Under the pieces are notes generated by a model. The model had not been told where the DNA came from. It saw nothing but the letters and a program-made list of their open reading frames with translations, and did not search any database. The position numbers were made by a program, and so were the translations under genes. A DNA stretch of 64,000 nt from Bartonella sp. B1099 (GTDB lineage: Bacteria; Pseudomonadota; Alphaproteobacteria; Rhizobiales; Rhizobiaceae): contig NZ_CALYLN010000001.1 of NCBI RefSeq assembly GCF_944801835.1, positions 62,001 through 126,000 of the forward strand, given 5' to 3'. Positions 22,727 through 31,618 of the stretch are shown here, in pieces (positions within the stretch are counted from its first letter, which is position 1; the number at the start of each line of letters is the position of its first letter).

Positions 22727-23098
22727 ATGTATAGATATGAAATTAAACCTACTTGGTGTGTACAGACAGTTGTGAGAAGTGATCAAAACCCCGGAGAACT
22801 TTGTGCAACTATCTCTGGATATGAAGACGACCCCTATGTAGATACCATAATTCCTAAAGACGTAATCAATGACCTTTTAGGTGAAGATAATTTTAAGAAA
22901 ATGATATCAAATCACACATCTAGATGTACATATGCATCATACGCAAGCAAAGTATTTAGATGTATTGGATTTGAAATAGGACGATTTTCTAATGATAAAG
23001 AAAAAATCTTTATTGCACTTAAGTCTAATGATGGACGTAGATTTATGTCAATATTAGAAATTGATGACATCATACCGCCTCTGAAATTCAATTTTTAA
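22727..23098 (+). CDS. Phage protein of unknown function
   Basis: 123 residues with a good ribosome site (AGGGG) seven bases before the ATG. It has CATISGYEDDPYVDTIIPKDV and CTYASYASKVFRCIGFEIG and four Cys residues that do not form an obvious metal site. Not recognised. It lies 15 bases behind the beta-helix gene and before the recombination genes. Confidence 0.5.
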   Translation: MYRYEIKPTWCVQTVVRSDQNPGELCATISGYEDDPYVDTIIPKDVINDLLGEDNFKKMISNHTSRCTYASYASKVFRCIGFEIGRFSNDKEKIFIALKSNDGRRFMSILEIDDIIPPLKFNF

Positions 23099-23127
23099 CA
23101 ACCCAAACAAGCAACTTTTAACACATG

Positions 23128-23173
23128 CGTGATTCACGCCACGGGGGAATTGCGCTTTAATGGAGGAAATCAA
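23128..23173 (+). repeat. Leader repeat, copy 1 (upstream of ERF gene)
   Basis: CGTGATTCACGCCACGGG followed by GGAATTGCGC... recurs with few changes at 25160-25207 (CGTGATTCACACCACGGG then TGAATTGCAC). Both copies end in a ribosome site before a gene start. In the second copy ATTCAC and GTGAAT can form a hairpin. A shared post-transcriptional or transcriptional control site for the two genes is likely. Confidence 0.5.
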
Positions 23174-23174
23174 G

Positions 23175-23929
23175 ATGAGAGAACTAAGTACCACACAGTG
23201 GAAAAAACAAACGCTTGTGAAACCAACTCTACAGCTATGGAGCTTATTTTAGAAAGAGCTTTACAAAGTGATGTCGATCTGGAGCGTCTCAAGAGCCTTC
23301 TTGAATTGCGAGAAAAGGAGATAGAACGACAAGAGCGCCAGGACTTTGTCCGTGATCTTTCTGCTATGCAAATGGAATATAAAAACATCGAACAAAATGC
23401 CCTTAATACACATACTAAAAGTATCTATACAACACTTGATAAATATATTGATGCAATCAAGGAAACTCTTGCAAAACACCACTTTGCCTTGTTTTCTCAG
23501 ATCAAAGCACAGAACTCAAACGGTATAACCGTAGAAATGACTTTAACACATAAATCAGGGAATAAAATATCAACAGAAGGAACATTTCCCTTTGACACTA
23601 CAGGGAGCAAAAACAGCATACAAGCGGTTGGCTCTACAATTACCTATGCACGAAGATACCTGCTAGGCATGCTTCTTAATGTAGCAAGAAAAGAAGACGA
23701 TACAGATGGAGCCACAATTCTTGCTGGTATCTCTTCTGAACAGATGAATGAAATCAAAGAATTAATGGAACAGACACAAGCAAAGGAAAGCGATATTATT
23801 TCTTTCATAGGAGTAAAAACCCTAACACAGATGTCTTATAAACAAGCACAAACCGTTTTGTTTGCTTTGAAAAAAAAGAAACGCTCTCAAATGAATAAAG
23901 CACAACAAGAGCAACAAAAGGCGGTGTAA
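23175..23929 (+). CDS. ERF-family single-strand annealing protein, apparent frameshift near start
   Basis: The main frame encodes MELILERALQSDVDLERLKSLLELREKEIER, YKNIEQNALNTHTKSIYTTL and the ERF core IQAVGSTITYARRYLLGMLLN, about 230 residues from an internal ATG at 23237. The only good ribosome site (GGAGG, eight bases before ATG at 23175) leads into another frame, MRELSTTQWKKQ, that stops early. Adding one A to the A6 run near 23201 would join the two. Annealases of this family pair with the YqaJ exonuclease encoded next, and together they recombine or circularise phage DNA. The protein may still be made from the inner ATG. Confidence 0.8.
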
Positions 23930-23930
23930 A

Positions 23931-24554
23931 ATGGAACAAAGAACAGCAGAATGGTTTCAAGCCCGTTTAGGTAAAGTCACCGCTTCAAACGTTTATAACG
24001 TACTCAGTAAAACAGCCAAGGGAATGCCTACAAGCAAATATGAAGACTACAAAATAAAACTTATGACGGAGCGATTAACAGAGGAAATAAGCCAATCTTA
24101 TATAACACCCGCTATGCAATGGGGCATTGAACATGAAGAAGATGCCTTGAGAGAATATGAATTCATTTATGATACAGAGGTCACAAGGTGTGGTTTCATT
24201 CAACATCCCACAATCCAAATGGCTGGTGCTAGTCCTGATGGGTTTATTGGTGAAGATGGTTTAGTAGAGGTTAAATGCCCGCAACCACCAAACCATCTAC
24301 GCTTTTTTATAGATAGTAATATTAAGCCTGAATATCTTGCACAAATGCAATTTCAAATGGCTTGTACGGGGCGCAAATGGTGTGATTTTATCAGTTATGA
24401 TCCGCGTTTTGTAGGCAGATCATCTGATTTTCGTATGAAAATCAAGCGCATTCACCGTGATGAAGAACAAATCGAACAGATTAATCAAGCGGTCGAAATC
24501 TTTTTAGCAGAAATAGAACAAGAGATGCAAAAGATTTTAGCGAAAGCCGCTTGA
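23931..24554 (+). CDS. YqaJ/lambda Exo-type recombination exonuclease
   Basis: 207 residues. RTAEWFQARLGKVTASN at the start, QWGIEHEEDALREYE, GASPDGFIGEDGLVEVKCP (the D...E-x-K metal site) and YLAQMQFQMACTGRKWCDF are the YqaJ family signature. It digests one strand of linear DNA to give the 3' tails on which the ERF protein acts. It starts one base after the ERF stop codon. Intact. Confidence 0.9.
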   Translation: MEQRTAEWFQARLGKVTASNVYNVLSKTAKGMPTSKYEDYKIKLMTERLTEEISQSYITPAMQWGIEHEEDALREYEFIYDTEVTRCGFIQHPTIQMAGASPDGFIGEDGLVEVKCPQPPNHLRFFIDSNIKPEYLAQMQFQMACTGRKWCDFISYDPRFVGRSSDFRMKIKRIHRDEEQIEQINQAVEIFLAEIEQEMQKILAKAA

Positions 24555-24559
24555 TGTTA

Positions 24560-24589
24560 TGGGGGTGCTCTCTCCTCCCAGCACCCCCA
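24560..24589 (+). other. Strong hairpin between exonuclease and DUF488 genes
   Basis: TGGGGGTGCT at 24560-24569 pairs perfectly with AGCACCCCCA at 24580-24589; the loop is CTCTCCTCCC. There is no T run, so it is not a standard terminator. The loop contains CCTCC, complementary to ribosome binding sites. It may stabilise the upstream message or limit read-through to the DUF488 gene. Confidence 0.55.
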
Positions 24590-24613
24590 CCCATTTATGT
24601 AAGGAAATTAAAC

Positions 24614-25078
24614 GTGTGTAATACCAAAGATGAGAAGCCTTGTTTTTTTACCATTGGTTATGAAGGAAAATCACTAGAGCATTATCTGAATTGCCTCATA
24701 GAAAACAATGTTAAAATTTTGTGTGATGTTCGTAAAAATCCAATAAGCAGAAAACATGGATTTTCAAAAAGACAATTAGAGAAAGCTGTAAGCAACATTG
24801 GCATTGAATATATGCATATGCCTGAACTTGGAATTGCCTCTGAAAAAAGACGCAATCTGAAAACACGAGAAGATTATGAATATCTTTTTGAAGATTATAA
24901 AAATACAACTCTTAAGAATAATCTTCATGCAATAGAAAAATTATACAAGCTTTTTTTGGATAAAAAGCGTGTTGCAATTACTTGCTTTGAAACTGATGTG
25001 TGCATGTGTCATCGGGGAGAAATTACCAAGGCTCTTACACAACTCAAAGATTGGAAATATGAAATTAAACACATCTAA
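24614..25078 (+). CDS. DUF488 family protein
   Basis: 154 residues from GTG at 24614 with AAGGAAA upstream; the frame is open back to 24551 but passes through the hairpin. FFTIGYEGKSLEHYLNCL, then KILCDVRKNPISRKHGFSKRQLE and ITCFETDVCMCHRGEITKAL are the DUF488 hallmarks, with a conserved Asp-x-Arg, and Cys-x-x-x-x-x-Cys-x-Cys-His near the C-terminus. The biochemical role of the family is not settled to my knowledge. A phage copy at the end of a recombination operon suggests a role in DNA metabolism or against host defence. Confidence 0.75.
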   Translation: MCNTKDEKPCFFTIGYEGKSLEHYLNCLIENNVKILCDVRKNPISRKHGFSKRQLEKAVSNIGIEYMHMPELGIASEKRRNLKTREDYEYLFEDYKNTTLKNNLHAIEKLYKLFLDKKRVAITCFETDVCMCHRGEITKALTQLKDWKYEIKHI

Positions 25079-25159
25079 CACATAACTTGCAATTTTTTAA
25101 ACCGAAGGTGCTCTATAACACCTCTATCTCCACCCTTTCCTAACATTTTTCAACCCATT

Positions 25160-25207
25160 CGTGATTCACACCACGGGTGAATTGCACCTAAATTAAGGGG
25201 AATAGAC
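25160..25207 (+). repeat. Leader repeat, copy 2 (upstream of the 83-residue gene)
   Basis: Second copy of the segment described at 23128-23173. Here ATTCAC (25164-25169) and GTGAAT (25177-25182) can form a six-pair hairpin. AAGGGGAAT then precedes the ATG at 25208. Confidence 0.5.
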
Positions 25208-25459
25208 ATGGCACACCGCCCACCTACCATAACACAACCAGCCATTGCACGCGCGTTAAGAGAAGCCAAAAAACAAGGAGCAGAGGTTGTAGAAATCAAA
25301 CCTACTGGAGAGTTATTAATTCATATCAATAAAACTATAACACCACCAACAACAAGGAATAATGCTTACAGTATTGAAGACTTTCCACCTCTTGAAAACG
25401 AACAAGAAGAATGTAGTACTCACCCTTCTTGCCCCTCTGTTGACGGCATAGAATTCTAA
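25208..25459 (+). CDS. Small protein preceding the integrase (possible excision or integration helper)
   Basis: 83 residues: ITQPAIARALREAKKQGAEVVEIKPTGELLIHI, then a Pro/Glu/Ser-rich tail. The N-terminal part looks like a small alpha/beta DNA-associated domain. It lies two bases before the integrase gene and is co-inherited with it: the decayed integrase copy near 45000 is also preceded by a decayed copy of this gene. That linkage suggests a directionality factor, not proven. Confidence 0.6.
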   Translation: MAHRPPTITQPAIARALREAKKQGAEVVEIKPTGELLIHINKTITPPTTRNNAYSIEDFPPLENEQEECSTHPSCPSVDGIEF

Positions 25460-25461
25460 CC

Positions 25462-26500
25462 ATGCCAAAGCGTCGTCCACCCTATCTTGTTCGTGAACGT
25501 ACACGCCATGGTAAAATCATATGGTATGTCCGTATTGGTCATGGACCACGGGTTCGGATTGAAGGAGTTTACGGAACGCAAGAGTTTATTGACAGTTATA
25601 TGCTTGCCCTTAAGCATGCGCAAAATGGCACCTCCAAGAAAACAAAACAAACCAGACTTGTAGAGGGCTCTTTCGATTGGTTATTGCATCAGTATTTACA
25701 AAGCATGCAATGGCATAATCAATCAGAGTCAACGAAAAAAGTTAAATATAGAATTCTAAACAATATTTCTAAACATATTGGTGATCGCGCTTATAAAAGC
25801 ATAGAAAAACAACATATTCTTGATGCCGTAGAAAGAAGACGCAATACTCCCGCAGCAGCAAGACACTTTTTGACTTCTTTAAATGGTCTTTTTAATTGGG
25901 CGGTTGATAATGCTCTTTTAAACAGAAACCCTGCTTTTAACATAAAACCGCCAAAATCCTTTAACGCAGAAGGCTTCACCCCATGGTTAGAAGAAGATGT
26001 TGAGAAATATTATCAACATTGGTCTGTCGGTACCCATGAACGCGTCTGGATTGATGTTCTTTTATATACGGGCTTACGTCGTGGTGATGCCGTTCGCATT
26101 GGCTGGAAAAATGTTAAAGATAATATTATTCATCTCAAAACAGAAAAGAGCCAATTTAAAACAGATGTTTTTCTACCTATTTTACCAGAACTTGCAGAAA
26201 CCCTTAAAATTGGTCCCGTAGGTGATGAAACATTTATTTGTGGAAAAGAAGGTAAAAAAACTGACTAAGGAGAGTTTTGGCAACTTATTTCGTAAAGCTT
26301 GCAATGCATCAGGGATAAAAAAATCAGCCCATGGATTGAGAAAATTAGCAGCAACACGTGCTGCTAATGCTGGTGCTACAGTTTCATAAATGAAAGCACT
26401 TTTTGGCTGGACTGAGGATAATATGGCATCTCTTTACACAAAGAGCGCAGATCGTAAACGTCTCGCAATAGAAGCAATTAAAAAGCTTCAAAAAAGTTAG
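25462..26500 (+). pseudogene. int: Prophage tyrosine integrase, frameshifted and with an internal stop
   Basis: The open part codes 268 residues from MPKRRPPYLVRERTRHGKI to FICGKEGKKTD, including the core-binding domain and the first catalytic Arg (LLYTGLRRGDAVRIGW). At an A7 run near 26255 the frame shifts; with A6 it continues KLTKESFGNLFRKACN and HGLRKLAATRAA (H-x-x-R box). A TAA at about 26388 follows ATVS, then LFGWTEDNMASLYTKSADRK with the Tyr. Two lesions make a functional enzyme unlikely. It lies 83 bp from the 3' end of tRNA-Gln, the expected attachment site of this integrase. Confidence 0.88.
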
Positions 26501-26582
26501 GGATATACAGAAAATAAGTTAAAAGAATCAACGGAAATAAAATTCCCGTACTTTCTGATAACTCATTGATTTCATTAAAGTA

Positions 26583-26657
26583 TGGCTGGGGTACCTGGAT
26601 TCGAACCAGGGAATGCCGGTACCAAAAACCGGTGCCTTACCGCTTGGCTATACCCCA
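26583..26657 (-). tRNA. tRNA-Gln (anticodon TTG)
   Basis: 75 bases including encoded CCA. The acceptor strand is TGGGGTA with TACCCCA at the 3' side. The anticodon arm is CCGGT-TTTTGGT-ACCGG with TTG in the loop. The T arm holds GGTTCGAATCC. The 3' end faces the prophage, as expected when a tRNA gene is the phage attachment site. Confidence 0.95.
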
Positions 26658-27467
26658 AAAAACATGCTTTACAGCTGCTTTTGCACCTTATAGCGATTCC
26701 TATGATGAGACGCAATATCTGAAAATAAAAGATCTTACTTTTTTATTACAAAGTCTCTCCGCGTTTTACGATACTACATCGATACAAATTGGTAATAAAA
26801 ACGGATAGATAGTTATTCTTTTAACACAAGTCACAACCATTTATCCATCAATTATTTTGCTCTTTTATTAATTTCCTCAAAACAAAAACTGTCACCACAT
26901 TGAGAATTGGCAAAGTGTATGATAGCTTGCTATGCTCTTTTATTAAGTGTAAAGATGGTAATGTTCACTGATTTTATATGTTATAATGGTTTTATATGTC
27001 ATATTGTTCAGGGATAGCGCTATGAAATGAAATTAAGCGCATTGAAAAATGTCTCTTTAAAACATGTTTTAATATCCTGTTGTAAACACCCTTGCACACC
27101 AATAAGCTGAAAAATTTTGCAAAAAATTAAAAGTATTTTATGTGCTATTTGCAAAAAATATTTTTAGGTATAAAAACAAAGAATGATAGCTTTTTCCCTT
27201 TACTTTTTATTCAAAAAATCATGCTATTTTTATCCATTCGTAGATGTAAAAATTTTTCAGAAGGCACTATTTATATAGACCCGTGTCCCTTTTAATTGGT
27301 TAGCATACATTTTTCTTAAAAGCTCCTTTTGCAAAATAGAGAGATATTAAAATTAATTAATATAAAAATTAATACAAATAAGCATTCAACATTTGCTTTT
27401 AGGAGCTGCAAATGGCAAATTAGATTTTTGGAGTGAGCTTAACAATTAGAATCGAGGAGATTTTTAA
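26658..27467. other. Gap between tRNA-Gln and sodB
   Basis: No intact gene. It contains an integrase remnant at about 26865-27070 and the AT-rich upstream region of sodB. Any sodB promoter or metal-responsive operator would lie in the last 200 bp, but I could not identify one with confidence. Confidence 0.5.
26865..27070 (+). pseudogene. Decayed 5' fragment of the P4-like integrase
   Basis: The stretch starting CCTCAAAACAAAAACTG and going through GAGAATTGGCAAAGTGTATGA to GTCTCTTTAAAACATG follows, with many changes, the integrase codons for MNRLNAKSVATLGAGKYNDG up to DVSLKQARE. Reading frame lost. Unlike the other copies I could not find the AT-rich boundary motif upstream. Confidence 0.5.
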
Positions 27468-28070
27468 ATGGCTTTTGAATTGGCTGCATTGCCTTATGAT
27501 TACGATGCTCTTGCGCCCTATATGTCACGCGAAACACTTGAATATCATCATGATAAGCATCACCTCGCTTATCTTACCAATACCAACAACCTTATAAAAG
27601 ACGCAGGCTTGGAAAATGAAAGCCTTGAAGAAATTGTGAAAAAAAGTTTTGGGAAAAATGTTGGTTTGTTTAATAATGCAGCGCAATATTACAATCATAA
27701 CCATTTTTGGCATTGGATGAAAAAAGATGGTGGTGGTCAAAAGCTGCCTGAAAAACTAGCAAAAGCTATTGAATCTGATCTAGGTGGCTATGACAAATTC
27801 CGTACTGATTTTATTGCTACTGCTGGTGCCCAATTCGGCTCTGGATGGGCATGGGTTGCTGTTAAAGATGGTAAGCTTGAAATTATGAAAACGCCAAATG
27901 GTGAAAATCCTTTGGTTCATAATGCTCAACCTATTCTAGGTGTGGATGTGTGGGAACATTCCTATTACATTGACTACCGTAATGCTCGTCCGAAATATAT
28001 CGAAGCTTTCGTGGATCATTTGATCAATTGGGGTTATGTTCTCAAACTTTATGAAGATTGCGGATTGTAA
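27468..28070 (+). CDS. sodB: Iron superoxide dismutase
   Basis: 200 residues. Metal ligands are His27 (LEYHHDKHH), His77 (AAQYYNHNHFW), Asp160 and His164 (GVDVWEHSYY). Gln73 in AAQ is the iron-type second-sphere residue. It converts superoxide to oxygen and hydrogen peroxide in the cytoplasm. The ATG is preceded by GAGGAG. It is transcribed towards ptrB, with a strong shared hairpin after it. Confidence 0.95.
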   Translation: MAFELAALPYDYDALAPYMSRETLEYHHDKHHLAYLTNTNNLIKDAGLENESLEEIVKKSFGKNVGLFNNAAQYYNHNHFWHWMKKDGGGQKLPEKLAKAIESDLGGYDKFRTDFIATAGAQFGSGWAWVAVKDGKLEIMKTPNGENPLVHNAQPILGVDVWEHSYYIDYRNARPKYIEAFVDHLINWGYVLKLYEDCGL

Positions 28071-28097
28071 GCTGTCTCGATAATTTTTTAGTGTCTA

Positions 28098-28132
28098 TCA
28101 GTCCCTATAATCTTATAAATTATAGGGACTGA
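28098..28132. terminator. Perfect 14-bp hairpin between convergent sodB and oligopeptidase genes
   Basis: TCAGTCCCTATAAT at 28098-28111 and ATTATAGGGACTGA at 28119-28132 pair without mismatch around a seven-base loop. T-rich and A-rich tracts flank it at 28082-28090. It should end both transcripts. Confidence 0.65.
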
Positions 28133-28151
28133 CAAACAGGGATATTATGGG

Positions 28152-30245
28152 TTAACAACAGTCTTTGCCTGCTATCTTTAGAATATATGCGTAGATATAA
28201 GCAACTTCTTCTAACTTTGAAAAACGCCCCGCCGCACCAGCGTGCCCTGAATCCATGTTAATACGCAATAAGATTGCATTATTATCTGTTTTTAGCTCAC
28301 GCAGTTTTGCTACCCATTTTGTAGGTTCCCAGTAAGTTACACGAGGATCGGTTAATCCTGCGATCACAAGCATAGGAGGATATTTTTGCGCTTTGACGTT
28401 ATCATAGGGAGAATAAGAAGCTATAAGATTATAATCTTCTTGTGATTCAAGAGGATTTCCCCACTCAGGCCATTCGGGGGGCGTTAGAGGTAAGGAAGCA
28501 TCAAGCATCGTTGTTAAAACATCAACAAAAGGTACATTGGCTATAATTCCAGCAAAATCCTGTGGCGCTATATTGGCAATCGCCCCCATCAACATGCCTC
28601 CTGCCGAACCACCATGCGCAATCAACCGATCATGGGCTGTGAATTTATTGTCTACAAGATAGCGCCCACAGGCAATAAAATCGGTAAATGTGTTATATTT
28701 AAAAAGATGCTTTCCTTTCTCATACCATTCAACCCCTTTTTCTTTGCCTCCACGAATATGGGCAATAGCATAAATAAAACCTCTGTTTACGAGAGAGAGG
28801 ACATTCCTATTGAAACTGGCAGGTATAGAGATCCCATAAGCACCATAACCGTAAAGCAAACAAGGTGCACAACCGTTCAGGGGTGTTTTTTTATGATAAA
28901 AAAGTGAGATGGGAATTTTTTCACCATCCTCTGCGGTAGCCATAATACGCCGTGTTATATATTCATCTTTATTATGACCAGAGGGAATTATTTGTGTCTT
29001 TAACAATATTCGTTTGCGACTTTTCACCTCATAATCAAATATTTGATCAGGTGTTGTCATCGATGAATAAGAAAAGCGAATGGATTGACTATTATATTCC
29101 GCTGCACCTTGCAAACCTAAAGAATAAGCCTCTTCATCAAAAGCAATGGAATGGATTTGTTTCGTTGTACGCTCCATAATTTTTATACGAGGAAGCCCTT
29201 CAAAGCGTTCGAGCCAAATAAGAAAGTCTTGATACGCATCATGGGATAGGATTAAACATCCAAGCTGATGGGACACAAGCTCTGACCAATTTTCTGATTG
29301 CGGAGCCGAATACGGCGCAACCATAATTTTAAAGTCCTTTGCATTATCTAAATTCGTAAGAATATAAAAGATATCACCACCTTCTGTAAGTGAATATTCA
29401 ACACCTTTTTGCCGTTTTCGTACACATTGAGGAATGCTAAGAGGCGTTTTGGCAGGAATTAACCAGATCTCTGAGGTTTCATGATCATGAATATTAATAT
29501 AAATAACATCATGAAGCTTAGAACCGCTTACATTTAAGAAAAAACCTGGATTATCTTCACGAAAAATAAGCTTATCTTGTGATTGATCCGTGTTTAAGCG
29601 ATGATAATAGAGCTCTGAAGGACGGTGATTTTCATCCACCTTTGTATAGAAAAAACCTTCAGATTGAGCATCCCACACAATTTGTCCGGATGTGTCAATT
29701 ATGGTGTCCGTAAAATCAGATAATGTCTCTAAATTACGAATTTTAGCTGTATAAAATTCTGACCCTTTATCGTCATAGGTCCATACAACATACCTATGAT
29801 CAGGTGATTCTTGGACTGAACCAAAATTGAAATATTCTTTATCTTCAGCCAAAAGATCACCATTAAGATAAACATGTCTTTCTCCACCATTCCTTAGTGT
29901 CCGAAAATAATGTGGTTGTTGCCCTCCGGTAATATAAGAAAATCCGTAAGCAAAAGGTCCATTTTTTACAGGAACGGAACTATCATTCTCTTGGATCCTG
30001 CTTTTCATTTCGGTAAAAAGCAAATCTCTTAATGACTTTGTATCAGCCATTTGAGCCGCTTGATAAGCATTTTCTTTTTCAAGATGATGTCGAATATTGA
30101 GATCAAGACAGTTAGGATTTTTAAAAACATCTTGCCAGTTAGATGCACGTAACCAATGATAGGGATCATCACGAAAAATACCATGATATATTTCCTTATG
30201 AGTGATTCTAGATGCTTTGGGAGGAATTGTAAAAGTGCGAGTCAT
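28152..30245 (-). CDS. ptrB: Oligopeptidase B (prolyl oligopeptidase family)
   Basis: 697 residues from ATG at 30245 with AGGA upstream. The N-terminal beta-propeller (residues about 60-400) is followed by an alpha/beta hydrolase domain. Catalytic Ser lies in GGSAGGM at about residue 547, Asp in GLTDPRVTYWEP, and His in DSGHAGAAGR near the C-terminus. It cleaves short peptides after Arg or Lys. Domain length is normal and the gene intact. Confidence 0.93.
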   Translation of the reverse strand: MTRTFTIPPKASRITHKEIYHGIFRDDPYHWLRASNWQDVFKNPNCLDLNIRHHLEKENAYQAAQMADTKSLRDLLFTEMKSRIQENDSSVPVKNGPFAYGFSYITGGQQPHYFRTLRNGGERHVYLNGDLLAEDKEYFNFGSVQESPDHRYVVWTYDDKGSEFYTAKIRNLETLSDFTDTIIDTSGQIVWDAQSEGFFYTKVDENHRPSELYYHRLNTDQSQDKLIFREDNPGFFLNVSGSKLHDVIYINIHDHETSEIWLIPAKTPLSIPQCVRKRQKGVEYSLTEGGDIFYILTNLDNAKDFKIMVAPYSAPQSENWSELVSHQLGCLILSHDAYQDFLIWLERFEGLPRIKIMERTTKQIHSIAFDEEAYSLGLQGAAEYNSQSIRFSYSSMTTPDQIFDYEVKSRKRILLKTQIIPSGHNKDEYITRRIMATAEDGEKIPISLFYHKKTPLNGCAPCLLYGYGAYGISIPASFNRNVLSLVNRGFIYAIAHIRGGKEKGVEWYEKGKHLFKYNTFTDFIACGRYLVDNKFTAHDRLIAHGGSAGGMLMGAIANIAPQDFAGIIANVPFVDVLTTMLDASLPLTPPEWPEWGNPLESQEDYNLIASYSPYDNVKAQKYPPMLVIAGLTDPRVTYWEPTKWVAKLRELKTDNNAILLRINMDSGHAGAAGRFSKLEEVAYIYAYILKIAGKDCC

Positions 30246-31085
30246 ACACAATCCTATATTTAAATATGTTAATAGCTTCGTTTATATGTTAGAATCACAA
30301 TTATTGATGCAAGTATAAAAATATAATTCCTACGCACGTGCAAAAACAGCATCGCGATCATTTTTACAATTAATATCCTTCTATTCATTAGCCGTCATAG
30401 CTATTGTTTTCAAGGGAGAGAATACCACTTTTATAATGAAAGTGACGGTAAGACAATTAAGTTAAAAGAGAAAGAATTGATTTTTTTTGATACAGTATAA
30501 ATGTATAATTTTATAGAAAGGAATAACTACATATAAAGTATTATTACAAAATATAAAAAAGTATTCTATACATTTTAAGGTATAGTTTTATATTATAGAT
30601 AGTGATATATTATCATATTTATAATATATTTTGTTTTGTTATTAAAATTAATAAATATAAAATATAAAAATAAATTTAAAGTTTATAAAAAACACACTTG
30701 ATAGTTTATAAGTATTTAAAATAAAAATAATATTTTATATCTTATATTTTTATAATTATTAATTTTATTTTTACCTTATCAAAAAAAATAAATAAATTTT
30801 ATCTTATATTTTTTTATATTTGTGATATATCATATATATGTATGATATGTTATAGAATAAAGCTATATTTTAATATGTAAGAATTTCGTTTTTCTTATTG
30901 TATATTATGACAAAAAGAGGTATTTATTTGATTTTTTTGTGTTTCGGCAATTTTATAGAATAATTGAATTGACAAAAAAGATTTTTGTACAATATGAAAC
31001 TTATGTGCATGGGATCTTTATATTATGAGTATATGCACTATATCTCGATTTTGGATTACTCGATTTTGAATTAAAGGAAACAAGA
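30246..31085. other. Long AT-rich region upstream of mucR
   Basis: No gene seen. From about 30480 to 30900 it is almost only A and T with many short TATAAA/AATATA runs. MucR/Ros proteins bind AT-rich DNA and usually repress their own genes, so this may be a target. Low-complexity sequence prevents reliable promoter calls. Confidence 0.5.
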
Positions 31086-31523
31086 ATGGAACATCGTGCA
31101 GTCTTAGAGACTGAAAGCAATTTAGTTATTACATTGGTTGCTGATATTGTTGCTGCCTACGTGAGTAATAATTCTATTCGACCGACTGAAGTGCCAAGTT
31201 TGATTGCTGATGTCCATGCTGCTTTTCGTAAAGCAGGGAATCTAGAGTTAACGGAAGTCGAAGCTGAAAAACAAAGGCCTGCCGTTAATCCGAAGCGTTC
31301 GGTATTTCCTGATTATCTCATTTGTCTTGAAGATGGAAAAAAATTTAAATCTCTCAAACGTCATCTCATGACACATTATGGAATGTTGCCAGAGGAATAT
31401 CGTGAAAAATGGCAGTTAGACAGTTCTTATCCTATGGTGGCGCCTAATTATGCAAAAACACGATCAGCTTTAGCCAAAGAAATGGGGCTTGGACGCAAAA
31501 GCAAACGGAAGAAAGCTAAATAA
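31086..31523 (+). CDS. mucR: Ros/MucR family transcription regulator
   Basis: 145 residues with AAAGGAAAC before the ATG. The DNA-binding part is DYLICLEDGKKFKSLKRHLMTHYGMLPEEYREKW. Ros itself has Cys-x2-Cys; here the second Cys is Asp (CLED), while both His remain (HLMTH). Such variants are known in rhizobial homologues that fold without the usual Cys2His2 zinc site. The basic tail RKSKRKKAK is typical. MucR proteins control surface, motility and virulence genes in Rhizobiales by binding AT-rich sites. Confidence 0.93.
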   Translation: MEHRAVLETESNLVITLVADIVAAYVSNNSIRPTEVPSLIADVHAAFRKAGNLELTEVEAEKQRPAVNPKRSVFPDYLICLEDGKKFKSLKRHLMTHYGMLPEEYREKWQLDSSYPMVAPNYAKTRSALAKEMGLGRKSKRKKAK

Positions 31524-31618
31524 GCATATTTTGCAAAAAAATAGTTCTTGGATACATTTATACATAATGCACATTTTCTATGAAGTTTTTGTGTATATAG
31601 CAATGTGTAGAAAGGGAA

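Noticed and set aside
22168..22728. His/Asn/Ile-rich open frames on the minus strand and a Met/Phe/Val-rich one on the plus strand
   Set aside because: They are other-frame readings of the hexapeptide-repeat gene, whose periodic codons keep several frames open.
30480..30960. Short AT-rich repeats upstream of mucR as a possible repeat array
   Set aside because: No regular unit or spacer pattern; only low-complexity A/T sequence. No CRISPR array was seen anywhere in the window.
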